Shown: positions 8,700 through 18,552, numbered from the stretch's first letter. The stretch: DNA of 64,000 bases from Flavobacterium sp. AG291 (GCF_003350375.1 NZ_QQAR01000003.1:124001-188000); one strand, 5' to 3'. The notes: a model not told the origin generated them from the letters alone. Numbers and translations: made by a program.

Positions 8700-10196
8700 T
8701 TAGTTTGTATATCCCGGATTTTGCGTCCAGAGGTTATTAGAAAAACGGATTTCTTCATTTGGAATAGGGAATAGCTCATTCTTACCAGTGCTAAAGCCAG
8801 GTATAAGGCTACCTTGTCCTGTTCTTACAAGGTCGAAGAAACGGTGTCCTTCTCCAAATAGTTCTTTTCTCCTTTCTTTCAGGATATCCTGAGTAAGAGC
8901 AGTACCGCTTGATGTAATATCGTGATCCTGATTACCATAAGCTCTTCTTACCACTTCATTTACATACTGCTGTGCTTTAGCTGTATTTCCGGTATGGCTA
9001 TAAGCCTCAGCGGCCATTAACAGTACATCGGCATAGCGTATAGCGCGGTAGTTGTTAGGGTTAGTAAGGTTTTTATCCCCGGCAGCTTCAGTTCTTCTAG
9101 TTCTCGGTATGTATTTTCTATTAAAGAAACCTGTATCCTCATGAGCAGGTGCATAGCTACAACCACAGTCAGACATGTCAAGGATAGTTACTGCAAGGCG
9201 ATTATCACCTTCTTCAAATAATCCTGCTGCTTCGGGAACAGGAATGTTAAAGCTGAATCCGGAAGTAAATAATGGGCCTTCATAGCTTCTAGGGCCACTG
9301 AAACCAACTGCTACATTTCCTTCACTACATTGAAGACAACCAAAACCTGCTCCTTCAACATCGGTATATTGTACTTCAAATACTGATTCAGAACTGTTTT
9401 CCTGAGCTTCTTCAAACAGGTTTAAATAATCAGCGCCCTGCTTTAAGGAGAATTTACCACTGCCTATTACTTGCTCGAACATTGAGGCAGCTTCAGCATA
9501 TTTTTCTGAATGTCCCTGGCCAACGGTTGCATGATATAAATAAACCTTACCAAGCAATGCCTGCGCTGCACCCTTTGTTACTCTTCCTACCTGTGGTGCG
9601 TTTACATTAAGATCAGGAATAGCTAACAATAAGTCATTTTCAATTGCTTCATATACTTCTTCGGCTGTTGAACGCGGAATTACAAGTTCATCACCAAGCG
9701 TAAATCGAGCATCGCCTTTCATTGGAATACCACCAAACCATTTTACAAGTTCAAACTGGTAATAAGCACGTAAAAAGCGTGCTTCAGCAATTATTTGTGC
9801 TTTACCTTCAAATTCGGTTTTATCCTTGAACTCAAGAATGTAGCTTGCACGGTTAACTCCTGAAAACATCCAGTTCCAAACATCTCTGATATTTGAATTT
9901 ACAGAGTTATGTGTCATATCATCAACCTGTTGCCAACCCACAACGTCATTAGCATCAGCTCCTCCTGCAAAAGTATTGTCAGAAGCTATCTCGCCAAGAA
10001 TAACGTTTACATAGGTAGATTGCAGTATATCATAAGCTGCAATTAAAGCCTTATTGTATTCCTCTTCAGAGTTAAAGTAATTATCAGAACCTATTGAATA
10101 AGGAATCTCTCTATCAACAAAGTCGTCAGTACACGATACAGATACTATAGTTATAAGGCTAAAAGCCAGTATGGCTGTTATTATTTTTCTTTTCAT
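8700..10196 (-). CDS. susD: SusD-family glycan-binding outer-membrane lipoprotein
   Basis: A 498-residue SusD homologue (RagB/SusD fold). The lipobox SVSC places the lipidated residue at Cys22. The TPR-like regions contain typical phrases such as EARFLRAYYQFELVKWFGG and AIRYADVLLMAAEAY. The C-terminus has the usual GEGHRFFDLVR and LFPIPNEEI. It forms the lid of the SusC channel and binds glycan at the cell surface. It lies 3 bases after susC, the canonical pairing. The internal SDCGC segment has extra cysteines that are unusual but do not disrupt the fold signature. Confidence 0.95.
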   Translation of the reverse strand: MKRKIITAILAFSLITIVSVSCTDDFVDREIPYSIGSDNYFNSEEEYNKALIAAYDILQSTYVNVILGEIASDNTFAGGADANDVVGWQQVDDMTHNSVNSNIRDVWNWMFSGVNRASYILEFKDKTEFEGKAQIIAEARFLRAYYQFELVKWFGGIPMKGDARFTLGDELVIPRSTAEEVYEAIENDLLLAIPDLNVNAPQVGRVTKGAAQALLGKVYLYHATVGQGHSEKYAEAASMFEQVIGSGKFSLKQGADYLNLFEEAQENSSESVFEVQYTDVEGAGFGCLQCSEGNVAVGFSGPRSYEGPLFTSGFSFNIPVPEAAGLFEEGDNRLAVTILDMSDCGCSYAPAHEDTGFFNRKYIPRTRRTEAAGDKNLTNPNNYRAIRYADVLLMAAEAYSHTGNTAKAQQYVNEVVRRAYGNQDHDITSSGTALTQDILKERRKELFGEGHRFFDLVRTGQGSLIPGFSTGKNELFPIPNEEIRFSNNLWTQNPGYTN

Positions 10197-10199
10197 TTT

Positions 10200-13100
10200 T
10201 TAGAAGTTTAGATTTAAACCTAAAAGGTAAGTTCTCGGTACAGGGTAGAAACCAAAATCGATTCCTGATGATAGTGGAGCACCACTACTTGCTCCCGGGT
10301 CATAACCTCTATATTTAGTGAAAGTATACAGGTTGTTAGCTCCCACGTACAATCTAAGTTTAGTAATACCTGATTTTTGAGTGAAATTGTTATTTATAGT
10401 ATAGCCAAGCTGAATATTCTGAATTCTGCAATATGATGCATCTTCAACGAAATAGTCTGAGAATACATTATTAGCAGTGTTACCTGTAGTAACTCTAGGA
10501 ACAGAATTACTTGTTCCTTCGCCATGCCATCTTCCTAATAAGTAGTTTGAACGGTTAACATCAGCCGCATCTCTTTCGTAATTTCTTACCATATCATTAC
10601 CCAAAGAAGCAAATGCATAGGCGGCAAAGTCAAAGCCTTTGTAGTTAAGCTGAATATTAAAGCCCATTGTAGCATCAGGAATAGGATCGCCTACTTTAGT
10701 TTTGTCCCTAACATCTACAATACCGTCACCATTCATATCTACAAATCTGATATCACCAGGTGCAGGTGCTGAACCGTTAACTCCGGTCTGGTCTGCATGT
10801 GCATCAACTTCAGCCTGGTTTTGGAAGATACCAGCTGTTTTGTAACCGTAGAAGTAACCTAACGGCATACCTACTTCCATTCTTGTCATTGCCGGCTGGC
10901 CTACACCAAAACCACCACCTTCAAGATAACCGGTACCGTTATTTACCTCTAGTACCTCGTTTTTAAGGAAAGTTACATTATAGCTGGTACGGAAACTAAA
11001 GTCATCGCCAATTTTGTCGCTATAAGTTAATGCAAGTTCCAGACCTTTGTTCTCTACCTTACCTGCATTGATAGCAGGATTCTGTCCTCCAGGACCATAA
11101 GTGCCTATAATACCTGAAACAGGGATTCCGGGAATAATAAGGTCTTTTCGGGTATCTATAAAGTAATCAGCAGTAAACTCTAATTTATCATTGATAAATC
11201 GTAAATCGGCACCTACGTCAAATTTACGAGCTTCTTCCCATTTAATGTTAGGGTTTGCAAGACCTCCGATAGCAGTACCCTGTACCAGTTGTCCATCAAA
11301 TATATAGCTAGCCTCTCCATCTAATAAACCAATATATTTGTTATCACCAAATCCAACATCATTACCAAGAGAACCATAGCTGGCTCTTAATTTTGCAAAG
11401 CTCACGGCTTTAGATTGTTTATAAAATGATTCGTTAGAAAGTATCCACCCACCTGTTACTGACGGAAAATAGGCTACTTGATTTCCGGGGCCAAATCGGG
11501 TTGATAAATCCCTTCTTATCATACCGGAAAGCAGGTATCGTCCTTTATAATCATACTGTAAACGTGCAAAATGTGACAACCTTCTGTTGTCATACTTGTA
11601 AGAACTTGCAGTTTTAGATTCTGAAAATCCTGTTGTAAGACTGATGTCAGCGTTACGTATATCATTGTTAGGTACGTCGAACCCAGTTGCATATAAACCT
11701 TCTCCCCATTCTTTATACGCTGTCATACCAAGGGTAAAGGTAAAGTTATGAGCCTCAGCAAACGATTTTTTATAGTTAGCATAAAGGTCAAAGCTATAGT
11801 TGTTATCCTGGAATGCATTTTGGTTTACACTGCTTCTCGGGTTATCGAACACTTTACCACCGTAGCTGACCATTTTATTGAATACTTTTTGTCTTGCATT
11901 TTGTGTATTGAAACCTACACGGCCGGTAACAACAAGATCTTTGATAAGTTCATAATCAAGACCAATAGTACCGTTCAGTTTTTTAAGATTGTAATAATTG
12001 TAGGTGTTTTCAATCTGTGCAAGCGGATTGATGATCTCAATTCCCAGATTGCTACCCGGTGCAGCTCCTCCGGAAGGCAGTACGGTTAAATCGCCGTTCG
12101 AATCGTAAGGAGTGTAGATTGATGGTGTATTAATCGCGTTGAACAATACAGAGCCAAGTACATTTTCGTTAAGGTTTTTCCTGTCAAATGAAGTATATGT
12201 AGCATTTGTATTTAGCTTTAACTTATCGGTAAGATCAGCCGTTAACGAAAGACGCCCAGTATTTCTTTCAAAGCTTGATTTATTACCACCAATAATACCT
12301 TCCTGGTCAAGGTGTGAACCGCTAACGCTATAGGTTATTTTTTCACCACCACCTGAAATAGTAAGATCATGATTAACTAAAGGCACCCCTTTGTTAAATA
12401 CTTCATCCTGCCAATCTGTACCTACGCCAATGCCCGAAACATCAGGGAAAGGCAATGCTTTACCTCCGTTAGCATATCTTTCGTTTTGCAACAAAGCATA
12501 CTCAGTAGCATTAAGAAGGTTCATTTTTTTAGAGGTCTCCTGGAAACCTGTGTAAGTATTAAAAGAGAATGTGGTTTTACTGTTTTTTCTACCTTTTTTG
12601 GTAGTTACCAGTATTATACCGTTTGCCGCAATAGTACCATATATGGCAGCCTGCGCATCTTTTAATACAGTGATACTCTCAATATCATTAGGGTTTAGCA
12701 GGTTGATGTCACCCAGGTATCCATCAATGATTACAGCAGGGTCATTATTGCCGTTTGTACCGATACCCCTGATACGGATTGAAAGATTTGCACCCGGTGC
12801 TCCTGACGTTGTGGTAACGTTTACACCCGAAACCGTTCCCTGTAAAGCCTGCTCAACTTTTACCGGCTTTAATTGATCAATTGTCTTGCTGTCTACAAAA
12901 CCCACGGCTCCGGTAACCTCTTTCTTCTTTTGGGTACCATAACCAATAACAACTACCTCTTCAAGAGTTTTGGCATCTTCCTGAAGGCTTACTGTTACAT
13001 TTGGGCCTGTAACAGTTGCTTCGAGACTTTTAAAGCCCACAAAGCTGAAGACAAGGACAGCTCCCTTAGGGGCTGAAATGGTATAATTACCATCCATGTC

Positions 13101-13259
13101 AGTAACCGTTCCTACTGTTGAATTTTTTACAGTGACATTAACACCGGGCATAGGCAATCCGGTTGCCACTTCGTTTACTTTTCCGCTAACTTCCATGTTT
13201 TGGGCAAAGCCAAATGTTGAAATCAGCAAAAAAGCAATCAAGAATAGTTTTGACTTCAT
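10200..13259 (-). CDS. susC: SusC-family TonB-dependent glycan importer
   Basis: A 1019-residue SusC/RagA-type TonB-dependent transporter. The signal peptide is MKSKLFLIAFLLISTFGFAQ. A carboxypeptidase-regulatory-like domain (about 25-105) is followed by a plug domain beginning near LEEVVVIGYGTQKKKEVTGA, which contains the family box GVNVTTTSGAPGANLSIRIR. The barrel ends in a terminal aromatic (LNLNF), needed for Bam assembly. It imports oligosaccharides made by the surface GH16, powered by TonB-ExbBD. As the first gene of the operon it lies about 240 bases from the regulator gene, leaving room for the promoter. Confidence 0.95.
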   Translation of the reverse strand: MKSKLFLIAFLLISTFGFAQNMEVSGKVNEVATGLPMPGVNVTVKNSTVGTVTDMDGNYTISAPKGAVLVFSFVGFKSLEATVTGPNVTVSLQEDAKTLEEVVVIGYGTQKKKEVTGAVGFVDSKTIDQLKPVKVEQALQGTVSGVNVTTTSGAPGANLSIRIRGIGTNGNNDPAVIIDGYLGDINLLNPNDIESITVLKDAQAAIYGTIAANGIILVTTKKGRKNSKTTFSFNTYTGFQETSKKMNLLNATEYALLQNERYANGGKALPFPDVSGIGVGTDWQDEVFNKGVPLVNHDLTISGGGEKITYSVSGSHLDQEGIIGGNKSSFERNTGRLSLTADLTDKLKLNTNATYTSFDRKNLNENVLGSVLFNAINTPSIYTPYDSNGDLTVLPSGGAAPGSNLGIEIINPLAQIENTYNYYNLKKLNGTIGLDYELIKDLVVTGRVGFNTQNARQKVFNKMVSYGGKVFDNPRSSVNQNAFQDNNYSFDLYANYKKSFAEAHNFTFTLGMTAYKEWGEGLYATGFDVPNNDIRNADISLTTGFSESKTASSYKYDNRRLSHFARLQYDYKGRYLLSGMIRRDLSTRFGPGNQVAYFPSVTGGWILSNESFYKQSKAVSFAKLRASYGSLGNDVGFGDNKYIGLLDGEASYIFDGQLVQGTAIGGLANPNIKWEEARKFDVGADLRFINDKLEFTADYFIDTRKDLIIPGIPVSGIIGTYGPGGQNPAINAGKVENKGLELALTYSDKIGDDFSFRTSYNVTFLKNEVLEVNNGTGYLEGGGFGVGQPAMTRMEVGMPLGYFYGYKTAGIFQNQAEVDAHADQTGVNGSAPAPGDIRFVDMNGDGIVDVRDKTKVGDPIPDATMGFNIQLNYKGFDFAAYAFASLGNDMVRNYERDAADVNRSNYLLGRWHGEGTSNSVPRVTTGNTANNVFSDYFVEDASYCRIQNIQLGYTINNNFTQKSGITKLRLYVGANNLYTFTKYRGYDPGASSGAPLSSGIDFGFYPVPRTYLLGLNLNF

Positions 13260-13457
13260 ATAAAATTGTTTTTTGTGATTATCTAAAATTATATCACAAT
13301 TAATTAGAAAGAATAAAATTAACCCCTACAAAAAATATACATTTCGAAATTAATTTAGTTTTCTAACACAATTATGCCTTAAAGTCACTATTAACAGCGT
13401 TTTAACTAATTGTAAAATGAATTTGGATTTCTACGAAAACCTTGTAAATACCCACTT

Positions 13458-13477
13458 TGTATAGGTGATGTATAGGT
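13458..13477. promoter_or_regulatory. Direct repeat upstream of susC, candidate regulator site
   Basis: TGTATAGGT occurs at 13458-13466 and again at 13469-13477, an exact repeat with an 11-base period, about one helical turn. It sits in the 242-base gap between the regulator gene and susC, about 200 bases before the susC start. Spacing suits a dimeric HTH protein binding one face. Assignment to the neighbouring regulator is inference. Confidence 0.35.
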
Positions 13478-13501
13478 AATTTTGCTTTATGTTGTGGTTA
13501 A

Positions 13502-16306
13502 CTATATTGAAAGAATATACTCAACAAGCCCTAATTCATGAGATAATTCCATTTTTTTTCGCAAACGATATCGTTTAATCTCAACACTCCTTACTGAAAT
13601 GTTAAGCAATGGAGCGATTTCTTTCGAAGAAAGATTTAGTCTCAGATAAGCACATAATCTAAGATCGTTAGGGGTAAGCGAAGGATGAGTATTTTTCACT
13701 TTTTTAAGGAAGTCTTTGTCGGCATTATTAAAAGCCTCTTTAAACATATCCCAGGTATCATCTTCATTTATGTTCTTGTTGATTGTGCTTATTACCGATT
13801 TGACATTTCTTTCGCCACCCTCGGCATTTTTTTTAAGGTCGTCTTTAATCATGGATAACAGCTCATTCTTTTTGATGAGGTTCATGGTCGATACGGCAAG
13901 TTCCCTGTTTTTGCTTTCAAAGTCCTGTTCAAGCTGTTGGTTCTTTATTTTCATAAGTTCCTGCTCATTTTCAAGTTCTTTTATCTCAAGAAGCCTGTTA
14001 TTTTCTTCAATAAGCTTTTCTCTTTGCCTCTGGTAATAATTCTTGTAGGTGCGGTTTATCATATAGGCTGCGATAATTATGAATATGAGGTAGATAAACA
14101 AAGCAAAATTTGTTGCATACCACGGTTTAAATATGGTAAATTCATATTCTGCAATGTTACCCGATATGGAGTTGCCGGTTTTTGCCCTTATCCTGAATAC
14201 ATAATGCCCTGAAGGTAGGTTTTTGAAGTTTGCGGAGGGTTTGCCACTCCATTCGCTCCATTCGTCCTGCATGCCCTCAAGCATATACTGGAACTGTGCA
14301 TTTACATATTTACCATATTCAGGAACTGTATAGGAAAAAGTAAGGTTGTTTTCTTTGTATTTAAAACTTCCTTCATTGTTAATACTATGAAGTATTCCGC
14401 TTTGGTTAAGCCTGTTTGAAGTAACATTGGTAATACTTACATTATAAGTATTAAAATTAAGGTCGTTTATGTTTATAGTGTAATAGCCATCAGTGGTACC
14501 AATAAGATACGTACTTGGACTTATTTGTGTAATGTTTTCAAATCCCAACATCGAGTTGGTAAGCGAAGAGGGGATAGGTATTATATTGTGTTTTAGTTCA
14601 GCATTGAGCTTACCTGCCGAAAAATAATTAATATAGTCTCTGGTAAAGAACCATAGCTTAGCTGAATTGTCAGGGGTTAGTTTTCCTGAGGTGTATTCAT
14701 CTTTCGTAAATACCTTAGAAAGCTGTTGTTGTTTTACAAAAGTTTTTGTTTTAGGCTCTACTTTAAAAAAACCATCCTTAGAAGCATAATAAACATCATT
14801 ATTAAATTTGCTAAGGCTGGCATTTTTACCTTTTGCTGGAGATTTATAGGCGACTGACTGTACTACTTTTGTATAATCTTTGTCTGTTACTATTCTGAAT
14901 ACTCCCTTATATTCGTGGCTGATATAAATATCATTTTTACCCAGTGTTTCAAAATAGCGACTCGAATAGTCGAAGCCTTTTATCCAGTTCCTGAATTTCC
15001 ATCCGCCACTGATTTTTTCTAACACTGATATACCGTGATAATTCCCCTGAAGCAGCATATTAGGATTCGAGGGGTGTTTTTCGAACTTCCATGTTCCGGA
15101 TTTATCAAATATTCTTGTGGCTTTACTTGAATTAATTATATATGTTCCTGAATCATGTCCGCAAAAAAGAGTATTATCGTAAGTGTGTAAAGACCATACC
15201 TGGCCTTTAGTGCCGGGAATAAATTTAAAATCTTCGTTGGCTGTGTAGTTCCTGTAAAATAATCCCTGATTCGTTCCTATATACAACAGCCCATTGTGAA
15301 GGATTGAGGTATATACCGTTCCTAAAAAACCGGTATCATCAACAAAACTTCGCACCGCCGACTGTAAATTGATACAGTTTATACCATTATCAAGGCCAAT
15401 CCATAAATTCCGGTCGCGATCTTCATATAGAGACAGCGCGGTGTTATTGCTAAGTCCCTTATTTTGGGTAATGTGGTATTTTATCTTACCTGCAGGATTC
15501 AGAATATATATACCGTTAGATACCGACCCCAGAGCTAAGCTGCCGTTGCTAAGCATCTGGCCACTGTATATACTGCTGTTTTGCAATTCTCCATCGGCCT
15601 CTGTAGTCCACTTAGTTACGCTATTGTTCTTTAGTTCGTAAAATCCGTTAAGCTGCGTTTGGATCAGAAGTGCTTCATTACGGTCATAAATACTGACAAT
15701 CTTATTGCCGGTTATGACCGGATTAGCCGAGACAAGTTTGCTTTTTCCGTTTTCAATTTCATATAATCCGGTGCCAAAGGTTTGATAAAGTATTTTGTTG
15801 TTAACACTAAAAATCTTGTTTACTCCGGTTTCGGGCTTTATGATATTAAAAGATTTGTTTTTTGAGTCATAAATAAATATCTGGCTTAACGATTGAAAAA
15901 TAACCCAATGATCGTACTGGGTAATGTTCCAGAATTGTTCATCGTCAAGTATTTTATTTTTTATCGATTGGCTTAATGAGAAGTATTTTAATTTTCCGTC
16001 CTGTTGTCTTTCCCAATAACCAAATTCCATATAACAGCCCGTGTATATCCTTTTTTCAATTACCTTCACCGAACGCACTATAGTTTCATTGGGTGATGGA
16101 TACAAGGTCCATTCAGTACCGTTATATTCCAAAAGGCCTTCGTTATTGGCAAAATACATAAAGCGGCTTTTATCCTGGGATATCATCCAGTTTTGATTTC
16201 CTGCATTATAATTCGATGCACTGAATTTTACGATAGGTGGCAGCTCCTGAGCATTTGTAAACAATGCAAGAAGGATAATATATAGCGAAAGTAATTTTTT
16301 GATCAA
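13502..16306 (-). CDS. Membrane-anchored propeller/Y_Y_Y sensor with LuxR-type HTH, PUL regulator
   Basis: A 934-residue one-protein sensor-regulator. After a signal peptide (MIKKLLSLYIILLALFTNAQ) come regulator-propeller repeats, for example ALSLYEDRDRNLWIGLDNGI. A Y_Y_Y domain (about 640-725, NNLTFSYTVPEY), one transmembrane segment near 731-750, a coiled coil (about 751-830) and a C-terminal LuxR-like HTH (877-934, SSKEIAPLLNISVRSVEIKR) follow. It resembles hybrid two-component regulators of polysaccharide loci, but the histidine kinase and receiver parts are absent. It probably senses a beta-glucan oligosaccharide in the periplasm and activates the adjacent operon. Its own start is followed upstream by 359 non-coding bases. 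Confidence 0.88.
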   Translation of the reverse strand: MIKKLLSLYIILLALFTNAQELPPIVKFSASNYNAGNQNWMISQDKSRFMYFANNEGLLEYNGTEWTLYPSPNETIVRSVKVIEKRIYTGCYMEFGYWERQQDGKLKYFSLSQSIKNKILDDEQFWNITQYDHWVIFQSLSQIFIYDSKNKSFNIIKPETGVNKIFSVNNKILYQTFGTGLYEIENGKSKLVSANPVITGNKIVSIYDRNEALLIQTQLNGFYELKNNSVTKWTTEADGELQNSSIYSGQMLSNGSLALGSVSNGIYILNPAGKIKYHITQNKGLSNNTALSLYEDRDRNLWIGLDNGINCINLQSAVRSFVDDTGFLGTVYTSILHNGLLYIGTNQGLFYRNYTANEDFKFIPGTKGQVWSLHTYDNTLFCGHDSGTYIINSSKATRIFDKSGTWKFEKHPSNPNMLLQGNYHGISVLEKISGGWKFRNWIKGFDYSSRYFETLGKNDIYISHEYKGVFRIVTDKDYTKVVQSVAYKSPAKGKNASLSKFNNDVYYASKDGFFKVEPKTKTFVKQQQLSKVFTKDEYTSGKLTPDNSAKLWFFTRDYINYFSAGKLNAELKHNIIPIPSSLTNSMLGFENITQISPSTYLIGTTDGYYTININDLNFNTYNVSITNVTSNRLNQSGILHSINNEGSFKYKENNLTFSYTVPEYGKYVNAQFQYMLEGMQDEWSEWSGKPSANFKNLPSGHYVFRIRAKTGNSISGNIAEYEFTIFKPWYATNFALFIYLIFIIIAAYMINRTYKNYYQRQREKLIEENNRLLEIKELENEQELMKIKNQQLEQDFESKNRELAVSTMNLIKKNELLSMIKDDLKKNAEGGERNVKSVISTINKNINEDDTWDMFKEAFNNADKDFLKKVKNTHPSLTPNDLRLCAYLRLNLSSKEIAPLLNISVRSVEIKRYRLRKKMELSHELGLVEYILSI

Positions 16307-16665
16307 GGCTGAAGGTTTTTATAATACTTATACGAATATACAATTACTACTAAAGAATTGGAAGTGGTAAGAAATAAACTGATGTAGATTCATTGTTTTT
16401 TCGATGGAATCATACGCTAATTATTGTTTTTGGTGGCTTATTGTGTGGGATGTTGTTAAAAATCTAGTTAAATTTTAATGTTAAAGTCTGTTTAAGGCTT
16501 TTTTTTGAAAAAACAGCAAAACACTTGTAGGGTAAAGAATTACGCTTGTTTTTGGAGTAATGAGTAAGTTAAAGTAAGTTTAAATAATGGTTTTTAAAAT
16601 ATTATTAAGAATGTTCAGGGATAGATTTGTCTCACTAACATTCACTTAATTTAATTTTAAAAGAC
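16307..16665. other. Intergenic region between the PUL regulator and the 16666 lipoprotein
   Basis: 359 bases, very AT-rich, between divergently transcribed genes. The only clear element is a plus-strand -7 box at 16622-16629. I see no open reading frame with coding character and no strong hairpin. Confidence 0.5.
16622..16629 (+). promoter_or_regulatory. Promoter -7 element for the 16666 lipoprotein
   Basis: TAGATTTG matches TAnnTTTG, 37 bases ahead of the ATG. No convincing -33 TTG is seen at the usual distance. Confidence 0.4.
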
Positions 16666-17196
16666 ATGAAAAAGATCAATTTATTTGTGAGCATGCTTGC
16701 AGTTGCGGGCTTAGGATTTACATCGTGTAGTGATGATGATAACAACAGCACTAGCGAAAATGTAAAGATTGAAGGAACGTATAACCTAAAAGAGGTAAAT
16801 ACAGCTGCTGAAACTGATTTCGACCAGGATAACGATTCTCATATCAATCAGATGGAAGAATCAGATTGCTACAACAACGGAAGAATCGTTTTAAATTCAG
16901 ACAATACATTTGAATATAAAATTACCGGTATTCTGGTAAGTGGTGGTGAAGCAGGTTGTGCAGAAACAAAAACAGTAACCGGTGTATATACTTCGCAACC
17001 GGCAGCTGATCCAAACAATGCACTAATTACGTTAACTTATGACGATAACGGACAGACAGCAACACGCCAGTTTACTAAAATTGGTACAGAGCTTAGTTGG
17101 TCTGATAATACTATATTGTCTACATACCCAGACAGGAATGACGAAGGTGCGGCCGTACTTGTACCGGGAGCAACCGAGTATGTTTACAAAAAATAA
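16666..17196 (+). CDS. Lipocalin-like lipoprotein
   Basis: A 176-residue lipoprotein with lipobox FTSC (Cys21), followed by an SDDDNN export-type linker common in flavobacterial surface lipoproteins. The mature part starts KIEGTYNLKEVN and continues through alternating strands (GRIVLNSDNTFEYKITG) to a final YVYKK. This pattern fits the lipocalin-like domains common in Bacteroidetes. A DQDNDSHINQMEES segment resembles an acidic calcium-binding loop. The ligand is unknown. It is a single gene ending at a strong terminator shared with clpS. Confidence 0.7.
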   Translation: MKKINLFVSMLAVAGLGFTSCSDDDNNSTSENVKIEGTYNLKEVNTAAETDFDQDNDSHINQMEESDCYNNGRIVLNSDNTFEYKITGILVSGGEAGCAETKTVTGVYTSQPAADPNNALITLTYDDNGQTATRQFTKIGTELSWSDNTILSTYPDRNDEGAAVLVPGATEYVYKK

Positions 17197-17215
17197 TTGC
17201 TAAACAATTGCTATG

Positions 17216-17249
17216 AAAAAAAACGGATGCTTTAGCATCCGTTTTTTAT
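17216..17249. terminator. Bidirectional intrinsic terminator
   Basis: AAAAAACGGATGC / GCATCCGTTTTTT with a four-base TTTA loop. It separates the convergent lipoprotein and clpS genes and has A and T tails on both sides. Confidence 0.85.
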
Positions 17250-17527
17250 ATGATCTCAGCACTAAGGCCAGCTTCCAGCAACAAAGTACACTGAGGCTTT
17301 AAATCCTTTAATTCGCCGGTCTTAACAGTGCATTTTCCATTGTAATGCACTATAAGAGAGCATTGTTCGGCCTGTTCTGCCGTATGCTTGCATACTCTCA
17401 TTAAGGTGTCGATAACATGGTCAAAAGTATTTACATCATCATTATACAACACTATCTCGTTATTATTGCCAACTGCTTCTTCAACGAGTACCTCTTCTAA
17501 TACTTTTTCTCTTGTGCTCATCTTCAA
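17246..17527 (-). CDS. clpS: ATP-dependent Clp protease adaptor ClpS
   Basis: A 93-residue ClpS adaptor, which delivers N-degron substrates to ClpAP-type proteases. The core NEIVLYNDDVNTFDHVIDTL contains the invariant NDD substrate-binding residues, and the AEQCSLIVHYNGKCTVKTG segment completes the fold. The length is usual. It lies 17 bases downstream of prmA on the same strand and is very likely cotranscribed, an arrangement I remember from other flavobacteria. Confidence 0.93.
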   Translation of the reverse strand: MKMSTREKVLEEVLVEEAVGNNNEIVLYNDDVNTFDHVIDTLMRVCKHTAEQAEQCSLIVHYNGKCTVKTGELKDLKPQCTLLLEAGLSAEII

Positions 17528-17544
17528 ATACTTAATCTAAAATG

Positions 17545-18378
17545 CTAATTTACATATTTTAGCGAAACCCAATTGTTCCTGCTGAATTTTTTTGCAAAGG
17601 TAAGCCCTTTTTCTGTACACGAAGCATCAATTGCCGGAATGTCTTCTTCATAAAAGCCGCTTAACAGTAAAATACCACCTTTGTTCAGGCAGTCAACATA
17701 CTGCTGCATATCGTTTAATAATATGTTACGGTTGATGTTAGCAATAATAACGTCATACTGTTTGCCTTCTAACAAGGCGGCATCACCTTCATATACACTA
17801 ATATGGTGACAATTATTGCGCTCGGCATTTTCTATAGAGTTCAGGTAACACCAGTTATCAATATCTATAGCATCAATAGGCTGGGCGCCACGCATTTCGG
17901 CAAGAATAGCAAGAATAGCAGTGCCACAACCCATATCCAGGGTCTTTTTGCCTTCAAGTTCTGTTTCAAGCAGGTGCTGAATCATCATGAAGGTAGTTTC
18001 GTGATGCCCGGTACCGAAGCTCATTTTAGGCTCGATCACGATATCATACTTAGCGTTTGTCTTTTCGTGAAAAGGCGCACGCACGCGGCAGGTGTCATCT
18101 ACATCAATCGGTTCAAAATTCTTTTCCCATTCTTCATTCCAGTTAACCTGTTCGATTTCTTCAAAAGTATATTCGATTTTAAAATCGGGAGAGCTTAAAA
18201 TGAAAATATCTTCCAGAATATTTTCGTTCCAGAACTGTTTTTGTATGTAAGCCGAAAGCCCATTTTCAGTCTCAATGAAACTTTCAAAAGGTGTTTCGCC
18301 TAACTCGGCAATCAATATTTCAGAGCCTAACTCTTTGGGTTCTACCGTAAAATGGTATCCAATATATATGTTTGACAT
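17545..18378 (-). CDS. prmA: Ribosomal protein L11 methyltransferase
   Basis: A 277-residue SAM-dependent methyltransferase that trimethylates ribosomal protein L11. The glycine-rich SAM motif is TLDMGCGTAILAILA, preceded by the PrmA-specific VIEPKMSFGTGHHETT, with the catalytic-domain IIANINRNILL further on. I start at the ATG of MSNIYIGYHF (18378) rather than the upstream ATG at 18405. A consensus -7 element at 18394-18401 lies inside that longer reading, and the conserved family start is near here. The leader MLPLRKIKV encoded upstream is therefore judged non-coding. Confidence 0.92.
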   Translation of the reverse strand: MSNIYIGYHFTVEPKELGSEILIAELGETPFESFIETENGLSAYIQKQFWNENILEDIFILSSPDFKIEYTFEEIEQVNWNEEWEKNFEPIDVDDTCRVRAPFHEKTNAKYDIVIEPKMSFGTGHHETTFMMIQHLLETELEGKKTLDMGCGTAILAILAEMRGAQPIDAIDIDNWCYLNSIENAERNNCHHISVYEGDAALLEGKQYDVIIANINRNILLNDMQQYVDCLNKGGILLLSGFYEEDIPAIDASCTEKGLTFAKKFSRNNWVSLKYVN

Positions 18379-18393
18379 AACTTTAATTTTCCG

Positions 18394-18401
18394 CAAAGGT
18401 A
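18394..18401 (-). promoter_or_regulatory. Promoter -7 element for prmA-clpS
   Basis: TACCTTTG on the minus strand, an exact TAnnTTTG match 16 bases ahead of the chosen prmA ATG. It decides the start codon choice. Confidence 0.5.
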
Positions 18402-18415
18402 ACATTTAGGTAACA

Positions 18416-18444
18416 TTGCGTAGTAATAATTAATATTAAGTTTG
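18416..18444 (+). promoter_or_regulatory. Promoter for the OprP-like porin
   Basis: TTG at 18416-18418 and TAAGTTTG at 18437-18444 with an 18-base spacer match the Bacteroidetes TTG / TAnnTTTG consensus. This predicts a 5' leader of about 100 bases before the porin start. Confidence 0.5.
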
Positions 18445-18552
18445 CGCAAACTTTACAGTGCCTCCGTATGAGAAGAAAGTCTTACTAAAATCGACTCGGG
18501 AACAATGAAAAGTAAACACGAAATAACATATAATTTTTTGAAACACTCTTAA

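Noticed and set aside
12873-13076. Plus-strand open frames inside susC
   Set aside because: Shadows of a well-supported SusC sequence; no independent start or domain.
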